This document shows positions 56,414-64,000 of a stretch of 64,000 nucleotides of DNA, in pieces. Source of the DNA: JBKCUI01 sp052161605 (GTDB taxonomy: Bacteria; Planctomycetota; Planctomycetia; Pirellulales; Pirellulaceae); NCBI GenBank assembly GCA_052161605.1, contig CP197409.1, one strand, 5' to 3'. Position 1 is the first letter of the stretch, and each line of letters starts with the position of its first letter. A program made the translations under genes and the position numbers. The notes below the pieces were generated by a model, which saw only the letters and a list, made by a program, of their open reading frames with translations, ran no database searches and was not told the DNA's origin.

Positions 56414-58524
56414 GTTCCGAGTGGAATGACCATGTGTCCGTGAAAGGCACTACTTTTCTAACCGCCGTTACATCGATCCTGATGCTTCTTGGTTGTTCGG
56501 GACAAAACGCCCCTTCATCAAAGGTATCCGATTCCCCTGCCACGAACCAATCTCTAGATCTTGTGGAAGAATTGATCTTCAAAGCGATTGACAGAGCTGA
56601 ACTGTCCCAACTTGACTCCTTGCTGAGCCCCCCCCACATAGAGAATCAACAGCTCATGGACGATGCACTGATGAGGGCTATTGCTAGTGGCGATATTGCA
56701 TCGGTCAGTTTGATCATAAAACGAAGCCCGGTCAGAAGTGAGGTGCGCACAAATTCGCAGGTGCTCAAGAGGGCGATCAAGAACAGTAGCATACCGGCTA
56801 TGGTGTTGCTTCATCGCGCTGGGCATCGATGCGATCCAAACCTCATCGAGGGAATTCTGAATCTGACGGAATTAAGTTTTTATCGACGAATAGGTGGCGT
56901 TGGTGCCTTTCGAGCACCAACGCTCGAGGATATTCAATACCTTGGTGAGGTTATCGAGACAGAGCTACCCACCAGTGGTCGATTGGCATTCTGGAAGAAA
57001 CTTGTAGCCACGGATCGCCCTGGGGACTTCTTCGATTACTGGATAGAATGGATGGCAAAACTGCCGGACGATATAAGAGTTATCGCAGCCGATGACTTGA
57101 GTCGTCTTTTATCGTCGCCTCAGTTCCAGCCGAGCGGAGCGGCTTTCCCGTTTTCGAATCTCAAGGACGCAACTAATAAGGCAAAGTTGGCATTGCTCTC
57201 TGCTTTGGTGAACAGACCATTACTCCAATCGCGATTTTCAGGGGAGCTTCAAGATGTTGGGCTAGAGGAACTGGATTTGTTTCCGTTTCGATCGGCTGAA
57301 ATTGAAAGAAAATGGCCGGCGCTATGGGAATTGGCCCGAGGGTCAAAACTGAACACAGAAGAGGCTTGGGTTCAGTCTATAAAGAGTGCCATCGAGAACA
57401 AAGTAAACGATACATCGGGCGAAACGGAGAAGTCTCGCAATGTGTACGACCAAATGCAAGAATGGAAGACGACTTGCCAAGCGTACTTTGACACGCCAAT
57501 TACCAAAGATTCCAATGGCGGAAACGCGCTGACCTTTGCATTAAGTTTTGGTCGTTTAGATTTGGCTCAGTGGCTGGTGGAACACGGGGGCACTACCTTC
57601 AAGAGACCGATCCCAGCCGCCGCTGCTACGTTCCTGTACATCGAATTCGACGAACAGTTCAGTGACCAGGAGCTAAATAAGTTCTTGAGTAATCCCGCAA
57701 GCAGTAAAGTACGGTGGCTACCGAATATTGATGGAGACGTGGAACCCTACAACCCTTTTTTCCATGCGATCCTGCGCGGCTCGGAACCAAAACTTCGTCG
57801 GCTTCTCGAGCTGCGGGCAGCTTCCCATGCATTCGATGAAACCTTCCTAAAAACGATCCAACAGTTTGCGATCGACCAAAATCGCCCAGACATAGCCAGA
57901 AACATTTTGCTCAGCCAGAAACTAGATTCTCGTCTATTTACCATCATTTTGAATCATCAACCTGATGTTCTACGTGACTTAATACTGAGAGACCGTGAAT
58001 CGCAAAAGCTTTATTTCGAATCGTTTGCTACTGCGTTAGTTTCTCTCGCGCGAGCAGGCGACCTGACGCGAATACTAGAGGCATTTGATCTCTACTGGCT
58101 CGTATTTGACTTAAGAATATCGAGAGAGCTAGATGCTGACGTGGATTTCGCTACTAGCTTTGTACTATTGAAACACTCCTTTTATGAGAGCAGAATCAAC
58201 CAACCCACAAATCCAGAGCTTCGCACGCTCGTCATGTTAGAAAAGACGAACGCTATCGAGGCCGCATTCAAGCCGCTTGTTGTCGAGGCGATTAAGAACG
58301 CTAGTGTGCTTGAACATTTGATGAACGAAGGGGTCCCCGTTTCGATTGATTGTCTCGATTTGATTGTCAAATCAGAGCGACTTGATTCGCTACGCGTGTT
58401 ACTCGCGAACAGGGATTGGTGCAGAAAATACTCAGACGCAATCCAAAATTCCTACCGATGGTCGGTCCGAAACGAAAAATTGGATTTGGCCAACACCTTC
58501 CAAGCGTTTGGACAGTCCGATTAA
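56410..58524 (+). CDS. Ankyrin-like repeat lipoprotein
   Basis: 704 aa from the ATG at 56410, which overlaps the protease stop (ATGA); the frame is open further up inside the protease gene but there it is only a shadow. The N-terminus has a lipoprotein signal with lipobox SILMLLGCSG, so it should be tethered to a membrane by a lipidated cysteine near residue 28. The rest is helical with scattered ankyrin-like pairs (LMRAIASGDIASVSLIIKRS, ALTFALSFGRLDLAQWLVEHG, AILRGSEPKLRRLLELRAAS), much degenerated. It is probably a protein-binding scaffold. Coupling to the protease suggests that it positions substrate or regulator; this is inference. Confidence 0.6.
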   Translation: MSSEWNDHVSVKGTTFLTAVTSILMLLGCSGQNAPSSKVSDSPATNQSLDLVEELIFKAIDRAELSQLDSLLSPPHIENQQLMDDALMRAIASGDIASVSLIIKRSPVRSEVRTNSQVLKRAIKNSSIPAMVLLHRAGHRCDPNLIEGILNLTELSFYRRIGGVGAFRAPTLEDIQYLGEVIETELPTSGRLAFWKKLVATDRPGDFFDYWIEWMAKLPDDIRVIAADDLSRLLSSPQFQPSGAAFPFSNLKDATNKAKLALLSALVNRPLLQSRFSGELQDVGLEELDLFPFRSAEIERKWPALWELARGSKLNTEEAWVQSIKSAIENKVNDTSGETEKSRNVYDQMQEWKTTCQAYFDTPITKDSNGGNALTFALSFGRLDLAQWLVEHGGTTFKRPIPAAAATFLYIEFDEQFSDQELNKFLSNPASSKVRWLPNIDGDVEPYNPFFHAILRGSEPKLRRLLELRAASHAFDETFLKTIQQFAIDQNRPDIARNILLSQKLDSRLFTIILNHQPDVLRDLILRDRESQKLYFESFATALVSLARAGDLTRILEAFDLYWLVFDLRISRELDADVDFATSFVLLKHSFYESRINQPTNPELRTLVMLEKTNAIEAAFKPLVVEAIKNASVLEHLMNEGVPVSIDCLDLIVKSERLDSLRVLLANRDWCRKYSDAIQNSYRWSVRNEKLDLANTFQAFGQSD

Positions 58525-58604
58525 AATAGGATCTGGTTGTTCATGGCACTAGAAAAATGACTCCAGAACGCAGGATATTCGAATGAAACCCCACAGGATT
58601 CTCT

Positions 58605-59789
58605 TTGATGATTGTAATTTTTCGTAGCATTAACGCAGTGTATTCTACCTTTAATCTACTTGCGTCTATCCTGTGCGGCATGATTGCTGCTACACTTTTT
58701 GATGACGGAGTCGCAAAAGCTCAACAAGAACGTCCTCGTAGCGAATCGTTTAATCAGAAAGATGTAGATTCGATCTTGGTACCCGTAGATCATAAGATTG
58801 ATTCCTCCTATGCCTCGGAATCGATCACGATTGGTGGTTTCTCTATGCGGCGATTCTTTCCTCCATTCGATTTCGTACTTGCTGAGAAAAATGACCAGCG
58901 AATTCCCTTGTCAGGATTCATGAGTTGGTCCGGCGATGGCAATCTTTTTTTCTTTGGACACAACCGGACCATTGCCTGCTTCTCGTATCCGGAAATGACA
59001 GTGAACAGAATGATCGAGTTCCAATCGGGAATGAAAGCGATTAGGATAGCCTCAGAGGAGGCAATCTTCTTTTCCTTGAAAGCACGTATTCAGACCGATT
59101 TTTCGTTTCAAGCGAACCAATCCAACCAAGGAATATCAGCGGCAGACCTGTATTCGATTGTTTCCACAACCGAACACCCTGGCTACTTCCAACTATCAAG
59201 GGCGGCGACAATACAAAAGCTGCAACATTTCACGAATTTGAATGAGCCACCAACAAAGATAGCAGACCTTGATGTTGGTTTATTTTCGTCGTTTTCCATG
59301 TCAACTCATGGAGGATTGTTGCATGTTGAGGATAAAGAATCCCACCACTTCTTCCGTCTGAAACCGGGCTTAGAACGCCTTGGAAAATTAGACAAACCCA
59401 CCAATGACTCCGACCATTCCTGGCGAGAATCGGTCTTTCTCAACGAGTCGGGGAAACTGATCGTCATGCTCAAATGGAACGAAAAGAAAAAGACAAGCGG
59501 TACGAAACTTACTGTTGTTTCACCTAATAGCGGACTGAGCGTTATGTCTGAATTGGATCTGAATTGTCCGGCAATCGCTGCTGCATACTCACCATTGCAC
59601 AAGTCCATTTTTGTATCCGCGAACGATGGGTCATTCTGGAGGATAGTACCGAATAAGGAGCCTAGTCAGATATTACTGGAACCTTTTGAATTGCCCGGCA
59701 CCCCTTTTCCAATCCTGCATATGGCCGTAAATCCCGTGCATCGATGCGTTGCATGCGTGGGAAAAGATCGAGTCATCTTCATCGAATAA
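58605..59789 (+). CDS. Exported beta-propeller protein of the protease operon
   Basis: 394 aa. A hydrophobic N-terminus (about residues 12-38, ending near AKAQQE) looks like a signal peptide. The rest has the propeller strands seen in the neighbouring proteins (SGFMSWSGDGNLFFFGHNR, SYPEMTVNRMIEF, AAYSPLHKSIFVSANDGSFW). It resembles the C-terminal region of the serine protease at 54203 without a protease domain. It lies 80 bases after the ankyrin lipoprotein and 11 bases before the next gene, in a four-gene operon. The function is unknown; no enzyme motif is seen. Confidence 0.55.
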   Translation: MMIVIFRSINAVYSTFNLLASILCGMIAATLFDDGVAKAQQERPRSESFNQKDVDSILVPVDHKIDSSYASESITIGGFSMRRFFPPFDFVLAEKNDQRIPLSGFMSWSGDGNLFFFGHNRTIACFSYPEMTVNRMIEFQSGMKAIRIASEEAIFFSLKARIQTDFSFQANQSNQGISAADLYSIVSTTEHPGYFQLSRAATIQKLQHFTNLNEPPTKIADLDVGLFSSFSMSTHGGLLHVEDKESHHFFRLKPGLERLGKLDKPTNDSDHSWRESVFLNESGKLIVMLKWNEKKKTSGTKLTVVSPNSGLSVMSELDLNCPAIAAAYSPLHKSIFVSANDGSFWRIVPNKEPSQILLEPFELPGTPFPILHMAVNPVHRCVACVGKDRVIFIE

Positions 59790-59800
59790 CAGGTAGATTC

Positions 59801-61753
59801 ATGGCTAGTACGGACAAGTCGAAAACGTCAACTAAAGCGAACCTCTTCGTTTTGCTGTCGATCATGCTATCCCTTGGGGCTGTCTACCTTATTCGTGAAA
59901 TCGGGATTCGTCGGCAGGCAGCCTCTCTCCAAAATGAAGAGCTTTCGCGGGCGCAAGATTATGAGAAACAGCAAAAAGTTGACCAAGCAATCCAAAGCGC
60001 AACGCTTGCTTGCGACTGGGAAAGAACGCAGTCGATCTTACTTACGCATTCCGAGGACCGAAAAGTTATACGTCGTTTGCTGGAATCGGCTATCAAAAAT
60101 GACTGCGACGAATTGGTTGGGCCGATCTTAAAAAAGGTACCTTATTCTGATGCAGCAGACGAATCCCCCCTGCTTTCGTATGCTTTCACCAACAATGCAG
60201 GACAACAGATAATAAGAACGCTACTCGATGCGGGTTTTTCCCTTCCCTCTAATGAAGCTGCGCGTTGGTTTGCGAAGCGAAAGGATTTTGGAATAGATTT
60301 ACTGAAGCTGTCGAACGGGATGGTAAACGGGCTTGATGTAGGCCGATACTATTCTGAGTTGCCTACTGAAGATCGTTATGTATGGAACGAGCTCATTACT
60401 AGTTTCCAAGAGCCTTATCGTGCCGGGATGGCAATCGAATGTTTTAGGAGAACAATTTCAGAAAAAGATATAAGTCCTTTAGTCCCACTCCTGCCGTATG
60501 TGTCAACCTTTGATCTAACCCAATATCTCAAGTCTTCTATCATGACCAAGCGGGCTGATCGTGCTAGGTATTTGATGCGACAACCTAAGGTTTTGGAGAG
60601 CCTGACTGCTGAGGAATGCTGGGCTTTGAATGAACTAGTGCCCGGTGCATCCGAGTCTTTTTCTCCTGAAGCGAACCGTGCATTCTTGGAATTGTCCTGG
60701 CAAAAGGCCGTTGTTGATTTGGCAAAGAATCGTCGTATTCGTAATTTTTATCAACTCGCAAAACAGCAGCCTGAGCTGATCCAATTACCGGTGCAGAATC
60801 AGCAGACTGCGATCGAAGTTTTGTTTCAAGCACAGTGTTTCTATGGGGTAGAACTCCTACGTCGATGGGGAGTTCCATTGACCACCAAAATGAAAATATC
60901 CGAGGAGTATTTATTCTTTCAGGCTTGTCTTAATGAGGATGAAGAGCTCCTCGAAGAAGTGTTCGAGGATAGTGGAACGGCAATAGCCGTATTTGCCAGA
61001 AGACCACAAGTCTGGCCATGGGACGAAGACCGCTGGCTACAGGACGATGAGCCGTTAATTCCACACTCGGCCGTAGAGCATGTATTGCGTCGATCCAAAT
61101 TGGAATTTGCGCAAGTCTTCGTTGAAAAGCTCGGTGATCAATCTACCGCCGACTTATCAGGTTTGATCGGCGATAAGGATTTTCGCTCCGATCACGTTCG
61201 ATTCGTGCTTGCTGCTAAGCTAGTGTCACGCCAAACCGCCCGAAACTCTCTGGACCAAGGGGAAAAATTTATTGCTTCATTGCTTACAAGTGGCATGAGC
61301 TTCCGCGAGGCGTGCGAAATCGAAGAAGTTGCGCAAATCGTCGACAGAAACTTGAAGGCACTGATAAAGCGTGCCCTGATATCTGGGGACGAGAGTATGG
61401 CCATCGAGGTTCTTCGGCGTCTCAAAATCGATTTTCTGGAAAAGCATCAATCAACTCCATCCGACAAAATGGCCTCGATCGCTTGGAACCAGTTATCGAA
61501 CAACCCTGACGGTTTGTATCTCGCGGCATGGAGTCATCCTCAATTAATCAATCGTCTTGCAGTCGAGGGCTTCTTACCCACAGGTAACATGATCCAAAAG
61601 GCGTGCGATGACGCCCGTCCAGACATACTCCAAATCCTTCTAACAAATCCTAAGGTAGTTCGAGACAATCGCGAGTTATTGGTCCGTTTGACTTCGATCT
61701 TCAAGCAAAATGAAGCCATCCACGCACTTCTAGTGAAAACTGTATCTCCTTAG
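59801..61753 (+). CDS. Membrane-anchored ankyrin-like repeat protein
   Basis: 650 aa from the ATG at 59801, 11 bases after the previous stop; an in-frame ATG at 59744 lies inside the previous gene and is less likely. One membrane helix (about residues 12-31) follows a Lys/Ser/Thr-rich start. The remainder is helical with degenerate ankyrin-like pairs (SAIKNDCDELVGPILKKV, LSYAFTNNAGQQIIRTLLDA, FFQACLNEDEELLEEVF). It resembles the ankyrin lipoprotein two genes earlier in layout but differs in anchoring, so the operon supplies one lipid-anchored and one helix-anchored scaffold. It is the last gene of the operon; RHS debris begins right after. Confidence 0.6.
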   Translation: MASTDKSKTSTKANLFVLLSIMLSLGAVYLIREIGIRRQAASLQNEELSRAQDYEKQQKVDQAIQSATLACDWERTQSILLTHSEDRKVIRRLLESAIKNDCDELVGPILKKVPYSDAADESPLLSYAFTNNAGQQIIRTLLDAGFSLPSNEAARWFAKRKDFGIDLLKLSNGMVNGLDVGRYYSELPTEDRYVWNELITSFQEPYRAGMAIECFRRTISEKDISPLVPLLPYVSTFDLTQYLKSSIMTKRADRARYLMRQPKVLESLTAEECWALNELVPGASESFSPEANRAFLELSWQKAVVDLAKNRRIRNFYQLAKQQPELIQLPVQNQQTAIEVLFQAQCFYGVELLRRWGVPLTTKMKISEEYLFFQACLNEDEELLEEVFEDSGTAIAVFARRPQVWPWDEDRWLQDDEPLIPHSAVEHVLRRSKLEFAQVFVEKLGDQSTADLSGLIGDKDFRSDHVRFVLAAKLVSRQTARNSLDQGEKFIASLLTSGMSFREACEIEEVAQIVDRNLKALIKRALISGDESMAIEVLRRLKIDFLEKHQSTPSDKMASIAWNQLSNNPDGLYLAAWSHPQLINRLAVEGFLPTGNMIQKACDDARPDILQILLTNPKVVRDNRELLVRLTSIFKQNEAIHALLVKTVSP

Positions 61754-61766
61754 CGGTGTCACTTAA

Positions 61767-62898
61767 TGCTGGATCCCGAGCCTCTTGGCCGATCTGGACT
61801 TTTATAATCTTTACGACGATAATGGTTCTCTGATCCAGCGGACGCGCAAGTCGGATGGATCGTACGAAATCTACACTTGGAATCATCGGGGCAAGATGAC
61901 TTCGGCTACCGCCTACTTCGAAATTCCAACTCTTTGAAGATGATGCGTACGGCGAGTTAGTAAAGAAGATCCCACGCACCGTATCCCAGGAACTCCTAGC
62001 CGCCACCAGCGGTTCCGGCGGTCCACCGTCCAGCACCTACAACCCCTACGCTCTCAAAAAGCCGCGATTTGACTCATGTCGGACGAATACCAAGTATCGA
62101 TGGCTACCAGCAATCCAAGCGGGTATGGAGGTAGAGAGGCAAGCCCCCTCCGTCGCTTACTTTTGGGGCTATTGGATTTTAGGGTTCTGGGACAGCCCAT
62201 TACCGGCCGTGTCGAGAACCAAAACCATTGCCAATACAGTCGACAAGACAAAAGATGCCCACTAGGTCGTAGGAGCGGCGAAATTGCCCAAGATCGCGAA
62301 GCATATCGCCGAACAAGATGGTAGACTTGAGATTCCAAACAGTGGATAATGGTTGAGTGATGAGATGAAAGGATTCAGAGACGGCGAGATCATTCCCGAT
62401 TCGGTACTTGCGCGATTGTCGAGTCGTCGGCGCATCAACACAAGAATTATCAAAAATGAGTGGGCTCATGAGATCCTTGAGAAGACTGGCGATGTGGCCC
62501 AGTTTACGCGATTCAAGGATGGAAGCGCTGCGATCTCACTACGGCCAAACGCTACGCGTTAGAATTGATCAAGTACTACCGCAAGCTATACAGAGACTAA
62601 CCTAACCAACTGTACTTGGGGTACCAACACTGCCGTCCTTAACAGAGCTACTGTCGGCGTCAATAGGGATGTCGCTATCCATGATTCGCAACTCTCTTCG
62701 ATCCGTAGGAACCAAATGTCGGCAGCGCCAACGACACGGTTCCTGCCCCCCCGTCCCTTTTTCGTTTCTCGAATACACCTGCGACTACCACAACCGCGTT
62801 ACCAAGGTCAAGCAACACTCCTCCAGCGGTAATTTTCTCACCTCCACCAAGACCTACCTCGACAACCATCTTTGTGCGACACCGACCCCATCGACAGA
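61767..62898 (+). pseudogene. RHS/YD-repeat debris with frameshifts and stops
   Basis: 61767-61937 reads LADLDFYNLYDDNGSLIQ, then SDGSYEIYTWNHRGKMTS, a YD repeat ending in a stop. Another frame continues (DAYGELVKKIPRT) through two in-frame stops near 62262-62345. 62353-62562 opens with LSDEMKGFRDGEIIPDS and, after a +1 shift near 62530, ends TAKRYALELIKYYRKLYRD before a stop, which looks like the frameshifted C-terminal tip of an RHS protein. 62766-62873 is a further YD repeat (YHNRVTKVKQHSSSGN). None forms a whole gene. Together they are remains of one or more large RHS genes. Confidence 0.65.
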
Positions 62899-63095
62899 TC
62901 AAAGCTACTCACGCGAGTGCACGAACACTCCAATTGTGAGCAGGTGATCATTTCGCCAACTTCGAGCTCACTGATCGAAGCGAATTCTTGGCTCGTGAAC
63001 CACCAGTCCTCCAGCGTGAGTTGCCGCCTTATTCACCCTCCCGAAGAATTCGGGAGGGGCGAGTGGAGGAACGATCACGAGGGGAGGGTGCTTTA
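62899..63095. repeat. Dispersed ~195-bp repeat, copy 2
   Basis: It matches 13432-13627 in the same orientation. The internal hairpin is kept with a shifted loop (CCCTCCCGAA/TTCGGGAGGG, 63036-63058), so the stem is conserved while the loop differs in length. Downstream similarity continues weakly. It sits between RHS debris and the RHS-core frame. Confidence 0.75.
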
Positions 63096-63195
63096 GGTAG
63101 GGCTAACCGGTCGGAACCGTTATGCGATGCTGTGCGGTTGCCCCCTCTCCAATTCGGCGCTCGACTCGAAATTGCGTAGGAGCCGAACACGGTAC

Positions 63196-63335
63196 AAAGG
63201 CATAATGATGAAAGGCAGAATGATGACAGGGGCGGTGAGCAGGCGGTCTTCAGGGCGGGGATGATCGTGAACGGACGCCCCCACATTCGCACTCTAGATT
63301 CCTGAGATCATTTTGCCTTTCATCATTCTGCCTTT
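63196..63335. repeat. Inverted pair of tandem 15-mers
   Basis: AAAGGCATAATGATG and AAAGGCAGAATGATG stand in tandem at 63196-63225. The reverse complement of the same pair, with a total of three mismatches in 30, stands at 63306-63335. Eighty bases separate the arms. This is a 30-bp near-perfect inverted repeat made of a direct repeat, next to RHS debris. Confidence 0.75.
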
Positions 63336-63393
63336 TTGAATCCTGCTGCTGATTGTTTTGACTTGAACTCAATGAGACAAAGGGGCTGTTGTA

Positions 63394-64000
63394 GTGGATG
63401 AGGCAACGAGTCCCTTTGCACTGGAGACCGCCTGTTCTTACACCAATAGGACTCCTGCCGTATTCGTGCCAAGCGGTCGGGCCTCGTTGGATTTTATTGA
63501 CTCGCTGACCACGACTTACACCGCGCATGGTCAACGTACGATTCTAAACGCCAGCGGAACTGTGCTTACGAGTTCTGAGGTTGGTAATCGGTATATCTAC
63601 ACAGGTCGTGAATGGGATGGGACCGTTGGTCTCCATCACTTCCGTGCCAGATGGATGAGCCCGCTGGCGGGTCGGTTCTTGGGAAGAGATCCAATTTCAG
63701 CAATGCAGTCTATCAACAAGTACCGGTACGTACGTGCGAAGCCGTTTTCTATGTTGGATCCATCAGGCATGATTGAGATTGATTGTTCTTGCAGTTGTGG
63801 TATTGAGGGACATGGTGGAAGGATTACTGAGAGTCATGAAGAGAGTGGCACAATTGATTGCCAGGTATCAGGCCAGCGTTGTTGCCAGGATTGGTGTGAA
63901 GCGCTGGGGCGTGATGAGCTGGGTACCCTCGTGGGCGGTAAGTGTACCCTGACACGTATTGGGACATTTGTAAAGGTAACTTCTGCTGGCCCTGACGGTG
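63394..64000 (+). CDS. RHS core C-terminus with cysteine-rich tip (cut by window edge)
   Basis: The frame is open from a TGA at 63373; the first possible start is GTG at 63394, and it runs off the window. It carries the RHS-core end signature NRYIYTGREWDGTVGLHHF, RARWMSPLAGRFLGRDPIS and SMLDPSG, after which RHS proteins carry a variable, often toxic, tip. Here the tip begins MIEIDCSCSCGIEGHGG and later has CC and C-x3-C patterns, so it is cysteine-rich. No signal or shell repeats precede it in frame; it is either the severed end of a broken gene or an orphan tip module. The tip family is not recognised. Confidence 0.65.
   Translation, partial: MDEATSPFALETACSYTNRTPAVFVPSGRASLDFIDSLTTTYTAHGQRTILNASGTVLTSSEVGNRYIYTGREWDGTVGLHHFRARWMSPLAGRFLGRDPISAMQSINKYRYVRAKPFSMLDPSGMIEIDCSCSCGIEGHGGRITESHEESGTIDCQVSGQRCCQDWCEALGRDELGTLVGGKCTLTRIGTFVKVTSAGPDG

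Noticed and set aside
1..64000. tRNA, rRNA and CRISPR arrays
   Set aside because: I scanned the gaps for T-arm-like motifs and regularly spaced repeats and found none; short RNAs without such marks could be missed.

Overview
The window looks like a chromosomal segment of a planctomycete, most likely of the Pirellula/Rhodopirellula lineage. The evidence is the lineage-typical gene content: a DUF1549/DUF1553 cytochrome protein paired with a DUF1501 protein (40850-44691), a PVC-type membrane-bound dehydrogenase with a CxxCH heme domain (10110-12533), a beta-propeller exoprotein whose N-terminus carries an LEN-R-type planctomycete export motif (5238-6797), several secreted FG-GAP and propeller proteins, and wide, partly decayed intergenic regions with RHS debris. 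No rRNA, tRNA or CRISPR array was found.

Layout. 1-10061: the N-terminal part of comEC (cut by the window edge), rpoD, a remnant of an IS5-type transposase, a membrane cytochrome b/c fusion, the exoprotein, a TrhO-RluA RNA-modification fusion and an ECF sigma factor. 10110-16754: the CxxCH dehydrogenase, then about 1.4 kb of RHS debris, hairpins and a dispersed repeat, then a P2-type cation ATPase. 16777-20801: a translationally coupled pair of membrane-anchored dynamin-like GTPases. 20875-28656: a small anchored protein, pyrH-frr, a zinc-ribbon membrane protein, an outer-membrane barrel protein, a NusG/RfaH-like factor, a toroid-repeat protein and upp. 28869-35160: a DEAD-box helicase and a compact phosphorelay (lone receiver, HPt protein, four-PAS hybrid kinase). 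35605-49652: a YCF48-like exoprotein, an amino-acid-kinase protein that may belong to the methanopterin C1 pathway, an amidase, msrA, the DUF1549/DUF1553-DUF1501 pair, a PiT phosphate transporter, and a DapA-family enzyme overlapping an FG-GAP exoprotein.

49679-61753 is the most unusual part. Two divergent operons encode six exported or membrane proteins built from the same few modules: a secreted trypsin-like serine protease joined to a propeller-like region, a protein whose N-terminal half resembles that protease without its catalytic serine, further propeller-like proteins (two with a C-terminal Ig-like domain), and two long ankyrin-like proteins (one lipoprotein, one membrane-anchored). 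The rightward operon has a near-consensus sigma-70 promoter. I recognise no described system with this composition.

61754-64000 holds RHS debris with stops and frameshifts, a second copy of the repeat seen at 13432, an inverted pair of tandem 15-mers, and at the right edge an open reading frame for the RHS-core C-terminus with a cysteine-rich tip. All functional calls come from reading motifs by eye; no database search was possible.
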